This document shows, one piece after another, positions 1 through 6,298 of a DNA stretch of 10,272 nt. The stretch spans positions 1 to 10,272 of the forward strand of contig QGSR01000043.1 in the NCBI GenBank assembly GCA_003387805.1, given 5' to 3'. Numbering within the stretch: position 1 is the first letter of the stretch; every line of letters begins with the position of its first letter. Source of the DNA: Bacillota bacterium. GTDB taxonomy: Bacteria; Bacillota; Limnochordia; Limnochordales; ZCTH02-B6. The notes under the pieces were generated by a model. The model was not told the origin of the DNA, ran no database searches, and worked only from the letters and a program-made list of their open reading frames with translations. The position numbers and the translations under genes were made by a program.

Positions 1-69
1 GGCACCCCCCCCGGGCCGCCGCCCCCCGCCCGGCCCCCCCGTCGTCCGCCGTCCGCCGCCCGCCCTGCG
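1..69. other. C-rich low-complexity intergenic tract
   Basis: This stretch lies downstream of the LysR gene stop and holds no gene that I can support. The plus strand has cytosine runs at 5-12 (8 C), 22-27 (6 C), 29-31 (3 C) and 34-40 (7 C), followed by GTCCGCC-type repeats. Read on the minus strand, which is the direction of the regulator's transcript, these are four closely spaced guanine runs that could form a G-quadruplex. No hairpin with a U tract is visible, so I do not call a terminator for the regulator. Confidence 0.4.
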
Positions 70-972
70 TCACAACGACCTGGCCAGCGGAAACGTATGC
101 CGCACCAGGTCGAGGAACGCCCGCACCGGCGGGCTCTGGTGCCGGTCACGGCGGATGATCAGCGACGTAATCCGGGCCAGCTCCTCGAAACCGGCGATTT
201 TCAGCTCCACCAAAGCGCCTTCCTCGATGTCGTCGGCCACGGCCGACGACGGCATCATGGCTACGCCGAAGCCGGCGGCCACCATGGCCTTCACCGCCTC
301 GTGACTGTCAAACTCCATGATTACGTCGGGCGTAATGCCGGCCGCCTGAAAGCTCGCATCGACGTAAGCGCGGAACTTCGACTCCCGCTGGTACGCTATC
401 ATCGGCATCTGAGCCAGCTCCTGCGGCTTGACGACGGACCGCCCCGCCCAGGGCGTGCCGGGGCTGGCCACCAGCAGGATGCGGTCCCGAAACAGCGGAA
501 TCGTGTGCAGCAGCTCGTGGGTCAGGGGAACGGTGACGAGGCCGATGTCAATCTCGTTGCGGAGCACCATCTGCATCACTTCGTCCACGGTGCCCGTGCG
601 CACGTGCACCGTCACCAAAGGATGCTCGCGGGTGTAGACGCCCAGCAGCTCCGGCAGGGTAAACATGGCCACCGTCGACACCGAGCCGATGGAAAGCCGC
701 CCGTAGCCCGGCACCGACAAGTTTTCCAGCGCCCCGTGCAGCTCCTCGACGGTATGGATGATGCGCTTGGCATACGAGTAGACGAGCTCGCCGGCCGGGG
801 TCAGCGACACCTGCCGCCCGGTGCGCACCAAGAGCTCCGCCTGGAGCTTTTGCTCCAGCGTCTTCACCTGCTTGCTCACCGCGGGCTGGCTCATGCTGAG
901 CACGTCCGCCGCCCGGGTGAAGCCGCCCTCGTCCACTACGGTACAAAACGTGATCAACTGCTGCAGCAGCAC
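70..972 (-). CDS. LysR-family transcriptional regulator
   Basis: A 300-residue LysR-type regulator. The N-terminal winged helix-turn-helix covers about residues 3-62, with the hallmark run FTRAADVLSMSQPAVSKQV at about 18-36 and RTGRQVSLTPAGE just after it. The rest (about 91-295) is the two-lobed periplasmic-binding-protein-like effector domain, starting at GRLSIGS and containing the usual IDIGLVT and VAAGFGVAMMP segments. Length is typical for the family. I chose the GTG at 970-972 because GGAGG lies a suitable distance upstream and the DNA-binding domain begins at residue 3. The open frame continues to a TTG at 1074, but that start has no SD and would add 34 Gly/Arg-rich residues. The gene is divergent from korA, the arrangement of most LysR regulators and their targets, so control of korAB is a strong inference. 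The effector is unknown. A 2-oxoacid or a related carboxylate would be a reasonable guess. Confidence 0.95.
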   Translation of the reverse strand: MLLQQLITFCTVVDEGGFTRAADVLSMSQPAVSKQVKTLEQKLQAELLVRTGRQVSLTPAGELVYSYAKRIIHTVEELHGALENLSVPGYGRLSIGSVSTVAMFTLPELLGVYTREHPLVTVHVRTGTVDEVMQMVLRNEIDIGLVTVPLTHELLHTIPLFRDRILLVASPGTPWAGRSVVKPQELAQMPMIAYQRESKFRAYVDASFQAAGITPDVIMEFDSHEAVKAMVAAGFGVAMMPSSAVADDIEEGALVELKIAGFEELARITSLIIRRDRHQSPPVRAFLDLVRHTFPLARSL

Positions 973-1074
973 GCGCGCTGCACCTCCAGAGCCTGACGGG
1001 CGGTCAAGGCGCCACCCGGCGTCCCCATCCGCCGCGCGGCGCCGGCCGGCGCTTGTCGTTGCCCGCACCTTCAA

Positions 1075-1089
1075 ATTCCGATGCGGAAT
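1075..1089. promoter_or_regulatory. Putative LysR-type operator (T-N11-A dyad)
   Basis: The 15-bp dyad is ATTCCG-ATG-CGGAAT, with perfect 6-bp arms. It contains a T (1076) and an A (1088) separated by 11 bases, the T-N11-A signature of LysR-type recognition sites. Its centre (1082) is about 65 bp upstream of the predicted kor start and about 27 bp downstream of the predicted regulator start. This fits activation of kor and repression of the regulator's own gene. The dyad is directly seen. Its role is inferred from known LysR promoter layout. Confidence 0.6.
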
Positions 1090-1110
1090 CGAAAGGATAA
1101 AGCGAATTTA

Positions 1111-1140
1111 TTGGCATTATACGTGATCAGGGGTTAGAAT
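1111..1140 (+). promoter_or_regulatory. Putative sigma-A-type promoter of korAB
   Basis: TTGGCA (1111-1116) and TAGAAT (1135-1140) are separated by 18 bp. Each hexamer matches the housekeeping consensus at five of six positions, in an AT-rich island within GC-rich DNA. Transcription should start near 1147, giving a leader of about 80 nt before korA. Confidence 0.65.
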
Positions 1141-1144
1141 AAAA
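1116..1144 (-). promoter_or_regulatory. Putative promoter of the LysR gene
   Basis: On the minus strand there is a perfect TATAAT -10 hexamer (1121 to 1116). About 17 bp upstream lies only a weak -35 (TTTTAT, 1144 to 1139). The predicted start near 1109 leaves a 5' leader of about 137 nt before the GTG at 972. The -10 shares base 1116 with the kor -35, so the two promoters should compete for polymerase. Confidence 0.5.
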
Positions 1145-1157
1145 GTGCTTGATCAGG
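1124..1157 (+). repeat. Direct repeat TGATCAGG flanking the kor -10
   Basis: The octamer TGATCAGG occurs at 1124-1131, inside the promoter spacer, and again at 1150-1157, just after the predicted transcription start. The copies are 26 bp apart and each contains the palindrome TGATCA. Their placement around the -10 would suit a repressor, but two 8-bp matches can also arise by chance. Confidence 0.3.
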
Positions 1158-1227
1158 CTGGGGAGCATCGCGCCCCTGTCTAGCCAGCGGCGAGACGCCC
1201 CCGCAAAAAATTGAGAGGCGAGGGGTT

Positions 1228-3012
1228 ATGCGCGAGAGACAACTGGTGTCTTGGAAGATCGGCGGCGAACAAGGCCAAGGCATCGACTCGACGGGTGAAA
1301 TGCTCGCCACCGTCTGCAACCGCCTAGGTTACTACATCTACGGTTACCGGCAGTTTTCTTCACGCATCAAAGGCGGCCACTCCAACTACAAGATCCGCAT
1401 CAGCACCGAACCGGTGGCGTCCACCAGCGCCGACCTGGACGTGCTGGTGGCCATCGACCAAGAAACCATCGACAAAAACTATCACGAACTGACGCCCGGC
1501 AGCTACCTGGTGGCGGACTCCCGGTTCAATCCGGAGGTGCCCGAGGACTGCCCGGCCACGCTGATTTCCGTGCCTATGACGCAAATCGCCCAGGAGCTGG
1601 GCAGCGCGGTCATGCGCAACACGGTCTCGCTGGGCGTGTCGGCATACATTCTCGGCCTGCCCATCGATGAATTCAAGAAGGCTCTCGAACAGCGCTTCGC
1701 CCGCCGCCCCGAGCTGGCGGAGCAGAACATCAAGGTCCTCGAAGCGGGTTACGAATACGCAAAGGAGAACCTGGCCGACCCCGAGTGGCGCCTGGCGGCC
1801 GGCGACGGCAAGAGCCGCCTGCTCATGATGGGCAACGAAGCCGTCGCGCTGGGCGCGGCCGCGGCCGGCTGCCGCTTCTCCGCCGCGTATCCCATCACGC
1901 CCGCCTCCGAGGTGATGGAAAACCTCATGAGCATTCTGCCCCGCTTCGGCGGCGTGGTGGTGCAGGCCGAAGACGAAATCGCGGCCATCACCGCGTGCAT
2001 CGGCGCCGGCTTTGCCGGGGCGCGGGCCATGACGGCCACCTCGGGCCCGGGCATTTCGCTGATGCAGGAAGCCATCGGCCTGGCCCACGTGGCGGAAATT
2101 CCGCTGGTCATCGTGGACACGCAGCGCGGCGGCCCCAGCACGGGCATGCCCACGAAGCAGGAGCAGAGCGACCTGTGGGCCATCCTCTACGGCAGCCACG
2201 GCGACACGGTGCGCATCGCCCTCGCACCCAGCAGCGTCGAGGAGTCGTTCTACGACACGGCCGCGGCCTTCAACCTGGCCGACAAGTACCAGTGCCCCGT
2301 GTTCGTCGTCACGGACTTGTCGCTGTCGCTCAACAAGCAGACCGTCGAGGACCTGGACATCAAGAAGATTACGATTGACCGGGGCGAGCTGCTGACCGAT
2401 GAGGAAATCGCCGCGCAGGCGGAGGAAGACGGCTTCCGCCGCTACCGCGTCACCGAGTCGGGCATCTCGCCGCGGCCGTTGCCGGGCCAGCCCAAGGGCC
2501 AGTACCTGGCCACCGGCGTGGAGCACAACGAGTTCGGCAAGGTGTCCGAGGATCCGAAGAACCGCGTCGCGATGATGGATAAGCGCCAGCGCAAGATCCC
2601 CACGGACCCGCGCGAGATGGGCCTCAGCGGCATCAAGTACAACGGCCCCGAGGCGCCCGATCTGCTGCTGATCGGCATCGGCTCCACGTACGGGCCCATC
2701 GACGACGCCCGCAGGGCACTGGCCGCCGAAGGCCTGTCCGTCGGCCACGCCCACGTGCGGGTGCTGGCGCCGCTGCCGGTGGGCGAGCTGAGCGAGCTGA
2801 TGGGCACAGCGACCCACGTCATCGTGGTCGACAACAACCAGAACGGCCAGCTGTTCCAGCTGATTGACTACAAAGTGGGCAAGGCGCTGCGGGAAGCGGG
2901 CGTCGACGTGCCCCTGATGCACAGCGTGCGCAAGTACGACGGCACGCCGTTCCTGCCGGAAGAAATCGTGGCCGAGGCGAAAGAGGTGACCCAAGTTGCT
3001 GAAGCTAGCTGA
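1228..3012 (+). CDS. korA: 2-oxoacid:ferredoxin oxidoreductase, alpha subunit (fused gamma-alpha)
   Basis: This is the large subunit of a CoA-dependent 2-oxoacid:ferredoxin oxidoreductase, which decarboxylates a 2-oxoacid to acyl-CoA and reduces ferredoxin in the cytoplasm. At 594 residues it is the two-subunit form in which gamma and alpha are fused. The gamma domain is at about 10-185, with GGEQGQGID and IKGGHSNYKIR. The pyrimidine-binding domain is at about 198-370, with the conserved YPITP at 221-225, then TATSGPG and RGGPSTGMPT. The third, transketolase-C-like domain is at about 475-575, with LLLIGIGSTYGP and VVDNNQNGQL. There is no ferredoxin-type [4Fe-4S] insertion. The ATG at 1228 is preceded by GAGAGG (1213-1218). 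The gene overlaps korB by 17 bp, so the two are translationally linked. 2-Oxoglutarate is the likeliest substrate by family. Pyruvate or branched-chain 2-oxoacids cannot be excluded from sequence alone. Confidence 0.93.
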   Translation: MRERQLVSWKIGGEQGQGIDSTGEMLATVCNRLGYYIYGYRQFSSRIKGGHSNYKIRISTEPVASTSADLDVLVAIDQETIDKNYHELTPGSYLVADSRFNPEVPEDCPATLISVPMTQIAQELGSAVMRNTVSLGVSAYILGLPIDEFKKALEQRFARRPELAEQNIKVLEAGYEYAKENLADPEWRLAAGDGKSRLLMMGNEAVALGAAAAGCRFSAAYPITPASEVMENLMSILPRFGGVVVQAEDEIAAITACIGAGFAGARAMTATSGPGISLMQEAIGLAHVAEIPLVIVDTQRGGPSTGMPTKQEQSDLWAILYGSHGDTVRIALAPSSVEESFYDTAAAFNLADKYQCPVFVVTDLSLSLNKQTVEDLDIKKITIDRGELLTDEEIAAQAEEDGFRRYRVTESGISPRPLPGQPKGQYLATGVEHNEFGKVSEDPKNRVAMMDKRQRKIPTDPREMGLSGIKYNGPEAPDLLLIGIGSTYGPIDDARRALAAEGLSVGHAHVRVLAPLPVGELSELMGTATHVIVVDNNQNGQLFQLIDYKVGKALREAGVDVPLMHSVRKYDGTPFLPEEIVAEAKEVTQVAEAS

Positions 3013-3859
3013 CTACAAGACCAATGAAAAGTCCTGGTGGTGCCCCGGCTGCGGTGACTTCGGCGTTCTGGCCGCCCTGCAGCGGGCGCTGTTCGAGCTG
3101 GGCAAGCCGCCCCACGAGGTAGCCATCGTCGCGGGCATCGGCTGCTCGGGCAAAATCGGCAACTACATCAACTGCTACAACTTCCACGTCGTGCACGGGC
3201 GCACGCTGCCGACGGCCATGGGCCTGAAGCTGTCCAACCGCAACCTGACGGTGCTGGCCGCCGGGGGCGACGGCGACGGCTACGCCATCGGCGGGAACCA
3301 CTTCCTGCACGCGATCCGGCGCAACGTGGACATCACCTACATCGTCATGGACAACCAGATCTACGGGCTGACCAAAGGCCAGGTGTCGCCCACCAGCGGC
3401 ACCGGCTTCGTCACCCGCACGAGCCCCGGGGGCAACATCGAGCGCCCGGTGCGGCCGCTGCAGCTGGCCATCGCCGCCGGCGCGACCTTCGTGGCGTCGG
3501 GCTTCTCCAGCGACATCAAGCAGCTGTCGTCGCTGATCAAGCAGGGCATCGAGCACAAGGGGTTCGCGCTGATTAACACGTACTCGCCGTGCGTGACCTT
3601 CAACAAGGTCAACACGTACGACTGGTTCAAGGAAGTGCTGGTCAACCTGGACGAGGAGCCGGACTACGACCCGACGGACCGGGCGGGCGCCCTGCGCAAG
3701 CTCATCGAAACCGACGAGCAGGTGCGCGGCCTCGTCTACAAGTCCGACGCGCCGTCCTTCGAGGAGCAGTTCCCCGGCTTCCGCGAGGAGCCCATCGTGG
3801 AGCAGGACTGGACCATCCCGGAGGACGAGTTCGACAAGCTGCTGGCCCGCTACCGCTGA
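2996..3859 (+). CDS. korB: 2-oxoacid:ferredoxin oxidoreductase, beta subunit
   Basis: The 287-residue beta subunit holds thiamine diphosphate and the single [4Fe-4S] cluster of the complex. The four expected cluster ligands are present: Cys16 and Cys19 (in WCPGCGDFG), Cys50 (in GIGCSGK) and Cys199 (in YSPCVTFN). The TPP/Mg motif is at about 90-123, with GGDGDG at 90-95 and the closing MDNQIYGLT. Lys53 of the CSGK motif is also conserved in characterised enzymes. Length is normal for this form. The start is a TTG at 2996, with GAGGTGA at 2983-2989 six bases upstream, inside the end of korA. Coupled translation would balance the two subunits 1:1. The transcription unit ends at the hairpin at 3972-4013. 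With no extra iron-sulfur subunit, electrons should go from this cluster directly to free ferredoxin. Confidence 0.95.
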   Translation: MLKLADYKTNEKSWWCPGCGDFGVLAALQRALFELGKPPHEVAIVAGIGCSGKIGNYINCYNFHVVHGRTLPTAMGLKLSNRNLTVLAAGGDGDGYAIGGNHFLHAIRRNVDITYIVMDNQIYGLTKGQVSPTSGTGFVTRTSPGGNIERPVRPLQLAIAAGATFVASGFSSDIKQLSSLIKQGIEHKGFALINTYSPCVTFNKVNTYDWFKEVLVNLDEEPDYDPTDRAGALRKLIETDEQVRGLVYKSDAPSFEEQFPGFREEPIVEQDWTIPEDEFDKLLARYR

Positions 3860-3971
3860 GGGCCGGCAGGCAGCCGTCGGTGAAGGCCGGCAGCAGCCGG
3901 TGCCGTCGGCCGGCGCCCGGAAGGCCCAAGGCCGGCCCGGCCCGTGCCGCCGGCGTCACGGCATGAAGCGT

Positions 3972-4013
3972 ACAAGCCTGTGGTGCATGGCACCACAGGC
4001 TTGTTTTGTTTTC
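3972..4013 (+). terminator. Intrinsic terminator of korAB
   Basis: A perfect 15-bp stem has its left arm ACAAGCCTGTGGTGC at 3972-3986, a 3-nt loop, and its right arm at 3990-4004. It is followed by TTTGTTTTC. The U-rich tail is only on the plus-strand side, so it ends the korAB transcript and should not act on the converging minus-strand gene that stops at 4031. The 112 bp between korB and this stem hold no gene that I can support. Confidence 0.93.
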
Positions 4014-4030
4014 GATGATGCGCGGCCGCG

Positions 4031-4234
4031 TCAGCGGTCGTTGAGGCGCCACATCATCAGCCCGAGACCGGCATGCACCAGCGGCCCCGCCACGAAGGCG
4101 GCCCCGAATCGGGCCAACGTCCAGCCGGACGACGTCCACGCCTGACGGATCAAGTCCACGGCCTCGACGATGCCGCCGACGACGAGCAGCGCGCCGACGA
4201 CGGACAGCGCCCAGCCGAGGTTGCTGCGAGACAC
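4031..4234 (-). CDS. Small two-helix membrane protein, 67 aa, unrecognised
   Basis: I do not recognise this 67-residue protein. It has two clear hydrophobic segments, at about 7-29 (GWALSVVGALLVVGG...) and 38-62 (WTLARFGAAFVAGPLVHAG...). A short linker with an Arg and an Asp joins them, and the tail is charged (RLNDR). It has no signal peptidase site and no Cys. The GTG start at 4232-4234 is supported by AGAGGGGGTG just upstream, a strong ribosome-binding site in a region where random open frames lack one. It converges on korAB across the terminator. It lies 164 bp downstream of another small membrane-protein gene on the same strand, with which it may be co-transcribed. Function is unknown. 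The confidence is for the existence of the gene. Confidence 0.7.
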   Translation of the reverse strand: MSRSNLGWALSVVGALLVVGGIVEAVDLIRQAWTSSGWTLARFGAAFVAGPLVHAGLGLMMWRLNDR

Positions 4235-4278
4235 GCCGCGACACCCCCTCTTCCCAGCGGATGTCGCATATTACGCGG

Positions 4279-4355
4279 CCGCCGCGCGCGGGTGACAGGC
4301 CTGGAGGCTGATTGGCGACCGCCGCGCGGGTGACAGGCCTCCAGGCTGAGTGGCG
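4279..4355. repeat. Tandem direct repeat with an inverted 10-bp core
   Basis: Two copies of a unit of about 38 bp lie side by side, at 4279-4316 and 4319-4355. Both read CCGCCGCGCG...GGTGACAGG, then a core, then CTGA/G-TGGCG. Copy one has two extra bases (CG). The cores are GCCTGGAGGC (4299-4308) and GCCTCCAGGC (4337-4346), which are exact reverse complements, so the copies are direct repeats outside and inverted inside. A partial third GCCGCCGCGC follows at about 4356. The inverted cores can pair as a 10-bp hairpin in RNA from either strand. The repeat lies between the two small minus-strand membrane genes. Confidence 0.75.
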
Positions 4356-4398
4356 CCGCCGCGCTCCCCGTCGGCGCCGGCGGCCCGGTCGCAGCCGC

Positions 4399-4596
4399 CT
4401 ACCCCTCCGGCGCGGCGAAATACAAATACGCGGCCGCGGCGAAAAACAACACGGCCACTGCGCCGGCCGCGGCCACCATCAGCCGGACGAACAGCGGCGG
4501 CCGGCCCGACATGGCCCGGCGCACGAACAGACGCATCACCACGAAAATGATCAGCTGCGCGCCGCCCAGGCCCGCAAACGCCAACCAAGCAGGCAC
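4399..4596 (-). CDS. Small two-helix membrane protein, 65 aa, unrecognised
   Basis: I do not recognise this 65-residue protein. Hydrophobic segments at about 3-24 and 38-61 flank a basic, proline-containing loop (RRAMSGRPP, about 26-34). By the positive-inside rule the loop should face the cytoplasm, leaving both ends outside. The GTG start at 4594-4596 has a consensus GGAGG (4608-4604) seven bases upstream, which is the main reason to believe the gene. It does not resemble the 67-residue neighbour in sequence, although both have the same two-helix plan. It is divergent from the YpjD-like gene. The 120 bp between them show no promoter that I can define. Function is unknown. Confidence 0.7.
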   Translation of the reverse strand: MPAWLAFAGLGGAQLIIFVVMRLFVRRAMSGRPPLFVRLMVAAAGAVAVLFFAAAAYLYFAAPEG

Positions 4597-4716
4597 GAAG
4601 CCACCTCCATGTCAGCGTACAGGAATTCCGCCGTCCCCCCGCCGAAGTCTCGCAGAGCGGCCCCTTCGGACCGCGTCCGTCGGCGGCAACCCTTTTCTCC
4701 CCGGAGGTTTCGCACG

Positions 4717-5052
4717 ATGCTCGTACGAGACATGCAACAGCAAGTGGACGACTGGATCAGCCAGTTCGAAGAAGGCTACTGGCCGCCTCTGGCCAACTTG
4801 GCCCGGCTCATCGAGGAAGTGGGCGAGCTGGCCCGCGAGCTGAACCATCACTTCGGCCCGAAAACGAAAAAGCCCACCGAGGCCGAAGGGAGCATCGCCG
4901 AGGAACTGGCCGACTGCCTGTTCGTGCTGGTGTGCATGGCCAATTCCCTGGACATCGACCTGGAGGCGGCGTTCTCCGAGATGATGGACAAATACCGCCG
5001 GCGGGACGCCCGCCGCTGGAAGCGCAAGCCGTCCCACGAGCCCGAAGGGTAA
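4717..5052 (+). CDS. ypjD: YpjD-like MazG-type nucleotide pyrophosphohydrolase
   Basis: A 111-residue all-alpha NTP pyrophosphohydrolase of the MazG superfamily. These enzymes cleave nucleoside triphosphates to the monophosphate and pyrophosphate with Mg2+, often as house-cleaning of non-canonical nucleotides. The two metal-binding elements are visible: EEVGE at 33-37 (E33, E34, E37) and EELAD at 62-66 (E63, D66). Between them is the NHHFGPKTKKPTE segment, and FVLVCMANSLDIDLEAAF follows. As I recall it, Bacillus subtilis YpjD has the same length and closely similar wording in these places. The ATG at 4717 has GGAGG at 4703-4707, nine bases upstream. The open frame extends further upstream (to 4312), but that part is Arg-rich shadow sequence. 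The natural substrate of YpjD-like proteins is not settled. The gene stands alone here on the plus strand. Confidence 0.92.
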   Translation: MLVRDMQQQVDDWISQFEEGYWPPLANLARLIEEVGELARELNHHFGPKTKKPTEAEGSIAEELADCLFVLVCMANSLDIDLEAAFSEMMDKYRRRDARRWKRKPSHEPEG

Positions 5053-5139
5053 AGCCCCGCGGCCGCGGAGCCGCCCTTGGGCCGATGGCAGCCCGCGCCG
5101 GTCCAGCCCGCGGCCAGTTGCGGCGCCGGGCGGACCGGC

Positions 5140-6213
5140 CTAGTCGCGGCGCTCCCGCACGGGCACCGCGGCGCCGTTGTTCGCCCCCGCGCCGGCGTCC
5201 GCGGACGCGCCGCTGTTCGCGGCCGCGTCGCTGTCCGCGGCCGCATCGCTGTCCTCGGCCTTCTCCCTGCCCGCGACCACCTTTCTGGGCCCGGCCGGGC
5301 GGGTGCCCGATGCGGCGCCGTTTTTCGCCGCCCGGTCCGAGCCGGAAGCCGGTCCGCCGGACGCCGGCCCGCCCGACGGCCCCGCGGCAGGCGGGGAATC
5401 CTCGTCATCCGCGGCTATGATCGCCGCACCGGTCTTCGGCAGCGGCTCCACTTTCACCGCGCGGGTTTCGGGAATGGCCTGGATCAGCTCCCGCGCCCGT
5501 ATGGCCTCGCCCGCGTCCACGGGCGCGTACACCGTGACGGCGTGGGCCTGGTCGTCCACCTCCACCCGCAGCCGGGACGCGTCGCAGCCGAAGCGGCGGG
5601 GCAGCAGCACCCGCACGGCCGACTCCACGGACAGCGCCCAGTCGGGCCGCACCATCCACAAGACGTACACTTCCTGCAGCCGGGCCAGCACCCACGCAAA
5701 GACGGGGCCCCAAGCCCAAAACAGCCACGCGTGCACGACGCCCAGCGGCTCCCAGGCCGCGGCCGCCAGCGAAAAGACGACGTAGCCCGCCACGGCGGCA
5801 AACAGCGTGTCAAAACCGACTTCCCACGGGCCCAGCCGCAAGTAGTGGCCGTTGGCCACCGTCCAGCGGTGCAGCAGCGCGTAGGCGACGCCGATGACGG
5901 CCATGGCGATGCTGCTGAGCCAGGCGTAGCGGGCGTACTCGGCGGCAAACATCATGCTGTTCATGAGCTCCGACTGCGCGACGGCCCAGTCAAACTGCAC
6001 GGCCGCCACGCCCGCGGCGAACAACGCGAAGACCAAGTACAAAACCAGTACGGTGAAGACGAGGGTCAGCCCCGCCGCGGCGCCGCCGGCCGCGGCTTTG
6101 TACCACGGGCTCCACGTCGCGATGCCGTCGATTCGCAGCCGGTCCAAATCGTAATGGCCCGTAGGAACAAAGAGCGCCCTCCGGGCGCCGGACCGTTGGT
6201 CTTCTTTTGACAT
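5140..6213 (-). CDS. Four-helix membrane protein with BON-like domain and repeat tail
   Basis: I cannot name a family for this 357-residue protein. About 37 hydrophilic residues are followed by four likely membrane helices, at about 38-70, 95-116, 131-153 and 157-186. A soluble domain at about 191-258 (SRLRVEVDDQAHAVTVYAPV, then an ARELIQAIPETRAVKVEPL helix-strand) resembles a BON fold, which in other proteins binds membranes or ligands. The last 100 residues are low complexity: Gly/Pro/Ala/Ser-rich, then five acidic hexapeptide repeats at 321-350. The ATG at 6213 is preceded by a G-rich stretch (GGTGGGGGA). The gene lies 85 bp downstream of the M28 peptidase on the same strand, so the two probably form an operon at the membrane. 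The BON assignment is by eye and tentative. The membrane segments are clear. Confidence 0.8.
   Translation of the reverse strand: MSKEDQRSGARRALFVPTGHYDLDRLRIDGIATWSPWYKAAAGGAAAGLTLVFTVLVLYLVFALFAAGVAAVQFDWAVAQSELMNSMMFAAEYARYAWLSSIAMAVIGVAYALLHRWTVANGHYLRLGPWEVGFDTLFAAVAGYVVFSLAAAAWEPLGVVHAWLFWAWGPVFAWVLARLQEVYVLWMVRPDWALSVESAVRVLLPRRFGCDASRLRVEVDDQAHAVTVYAPVDAGEAIRARELIQAIPETRAVKVEPLPKTGAAIIAADDEDSPPAAGPSGGPASGGPASGSDRAAKNGAASGTRPAGPRKVVAGREKAEDSDAAADSDAAANSGASADAGAGANNGAAVPVRERRD
5164..5253 (-). repeat. Five 18-bp units encoding an acidic hexapeptide repeat
   Basis: Codons 321-350 of the membrane protein form five units of 18 bp, read on the minus strand as DSDAAA, DSDAAA, NSGASA, DAGAGA and NNGAAV. 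The first two units differ at only one base, and divergence grows towards the stop codon. This is an in-frame tandem repeat, probably a flexible acidic spacer, and its copy number may vary between strains. Confidence 0.85.
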
Positions 6214-6298
6214 GATTCCCCCACCCTCGAAGCAACGCGGCCGGCCGCGGCGCCGGGCACGCCGTCTGCGGCCTCCCGCCGTGCTTCCCGCGGCCCCA

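Noticed and set aside
97..996. Long plus-strand open frame antisense to the LysR gene
   Set aside because: The translation is His/Arg/Gln-rich, shows no family motif and mirrors the real gene. It is a GC-rich shadow frame.
1159..1205. Possible riboswitch or attenuator in the korA leader (GGGGAGC...GCCCC, GGCG-AGA-CGCC)
   Set aside because: The stems are only 4-5 bp, have no U tract on the plus strand and match no riboswitch architecture that I know. Short GC stems are expected by chance here.
1360..2994. 544-residue minus-strand open frame opposite korA
   Set aside because: It lies wholly antisense to a gene with clear catalytic motifs. Its His/Arg/Ala-rich composition is that of a complementary shadow.
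3589..3966. Plus-strand frame at the end of korB and beyond
   Set aside because: It starts inside korB in another frame, is Arg/Gly/Ala-rich, and has no ribosome site. The part beyond korB is ordinary intergenic DNA before the terminator.
4621..4628. GGAATTCC palindrome upstream of ypjD as an operator
   Set aside because: Eight bases alone, with no promoter nearby, are not enough to support a regulatory site.
5056..5069. CCGCGGCCGCGG palindrome after ypjD as a terminator
   Set aside because: It has no loop-forming spacer and no T run on either side. A 12-bp G/C-only palindrome is not surprising in this base composition.
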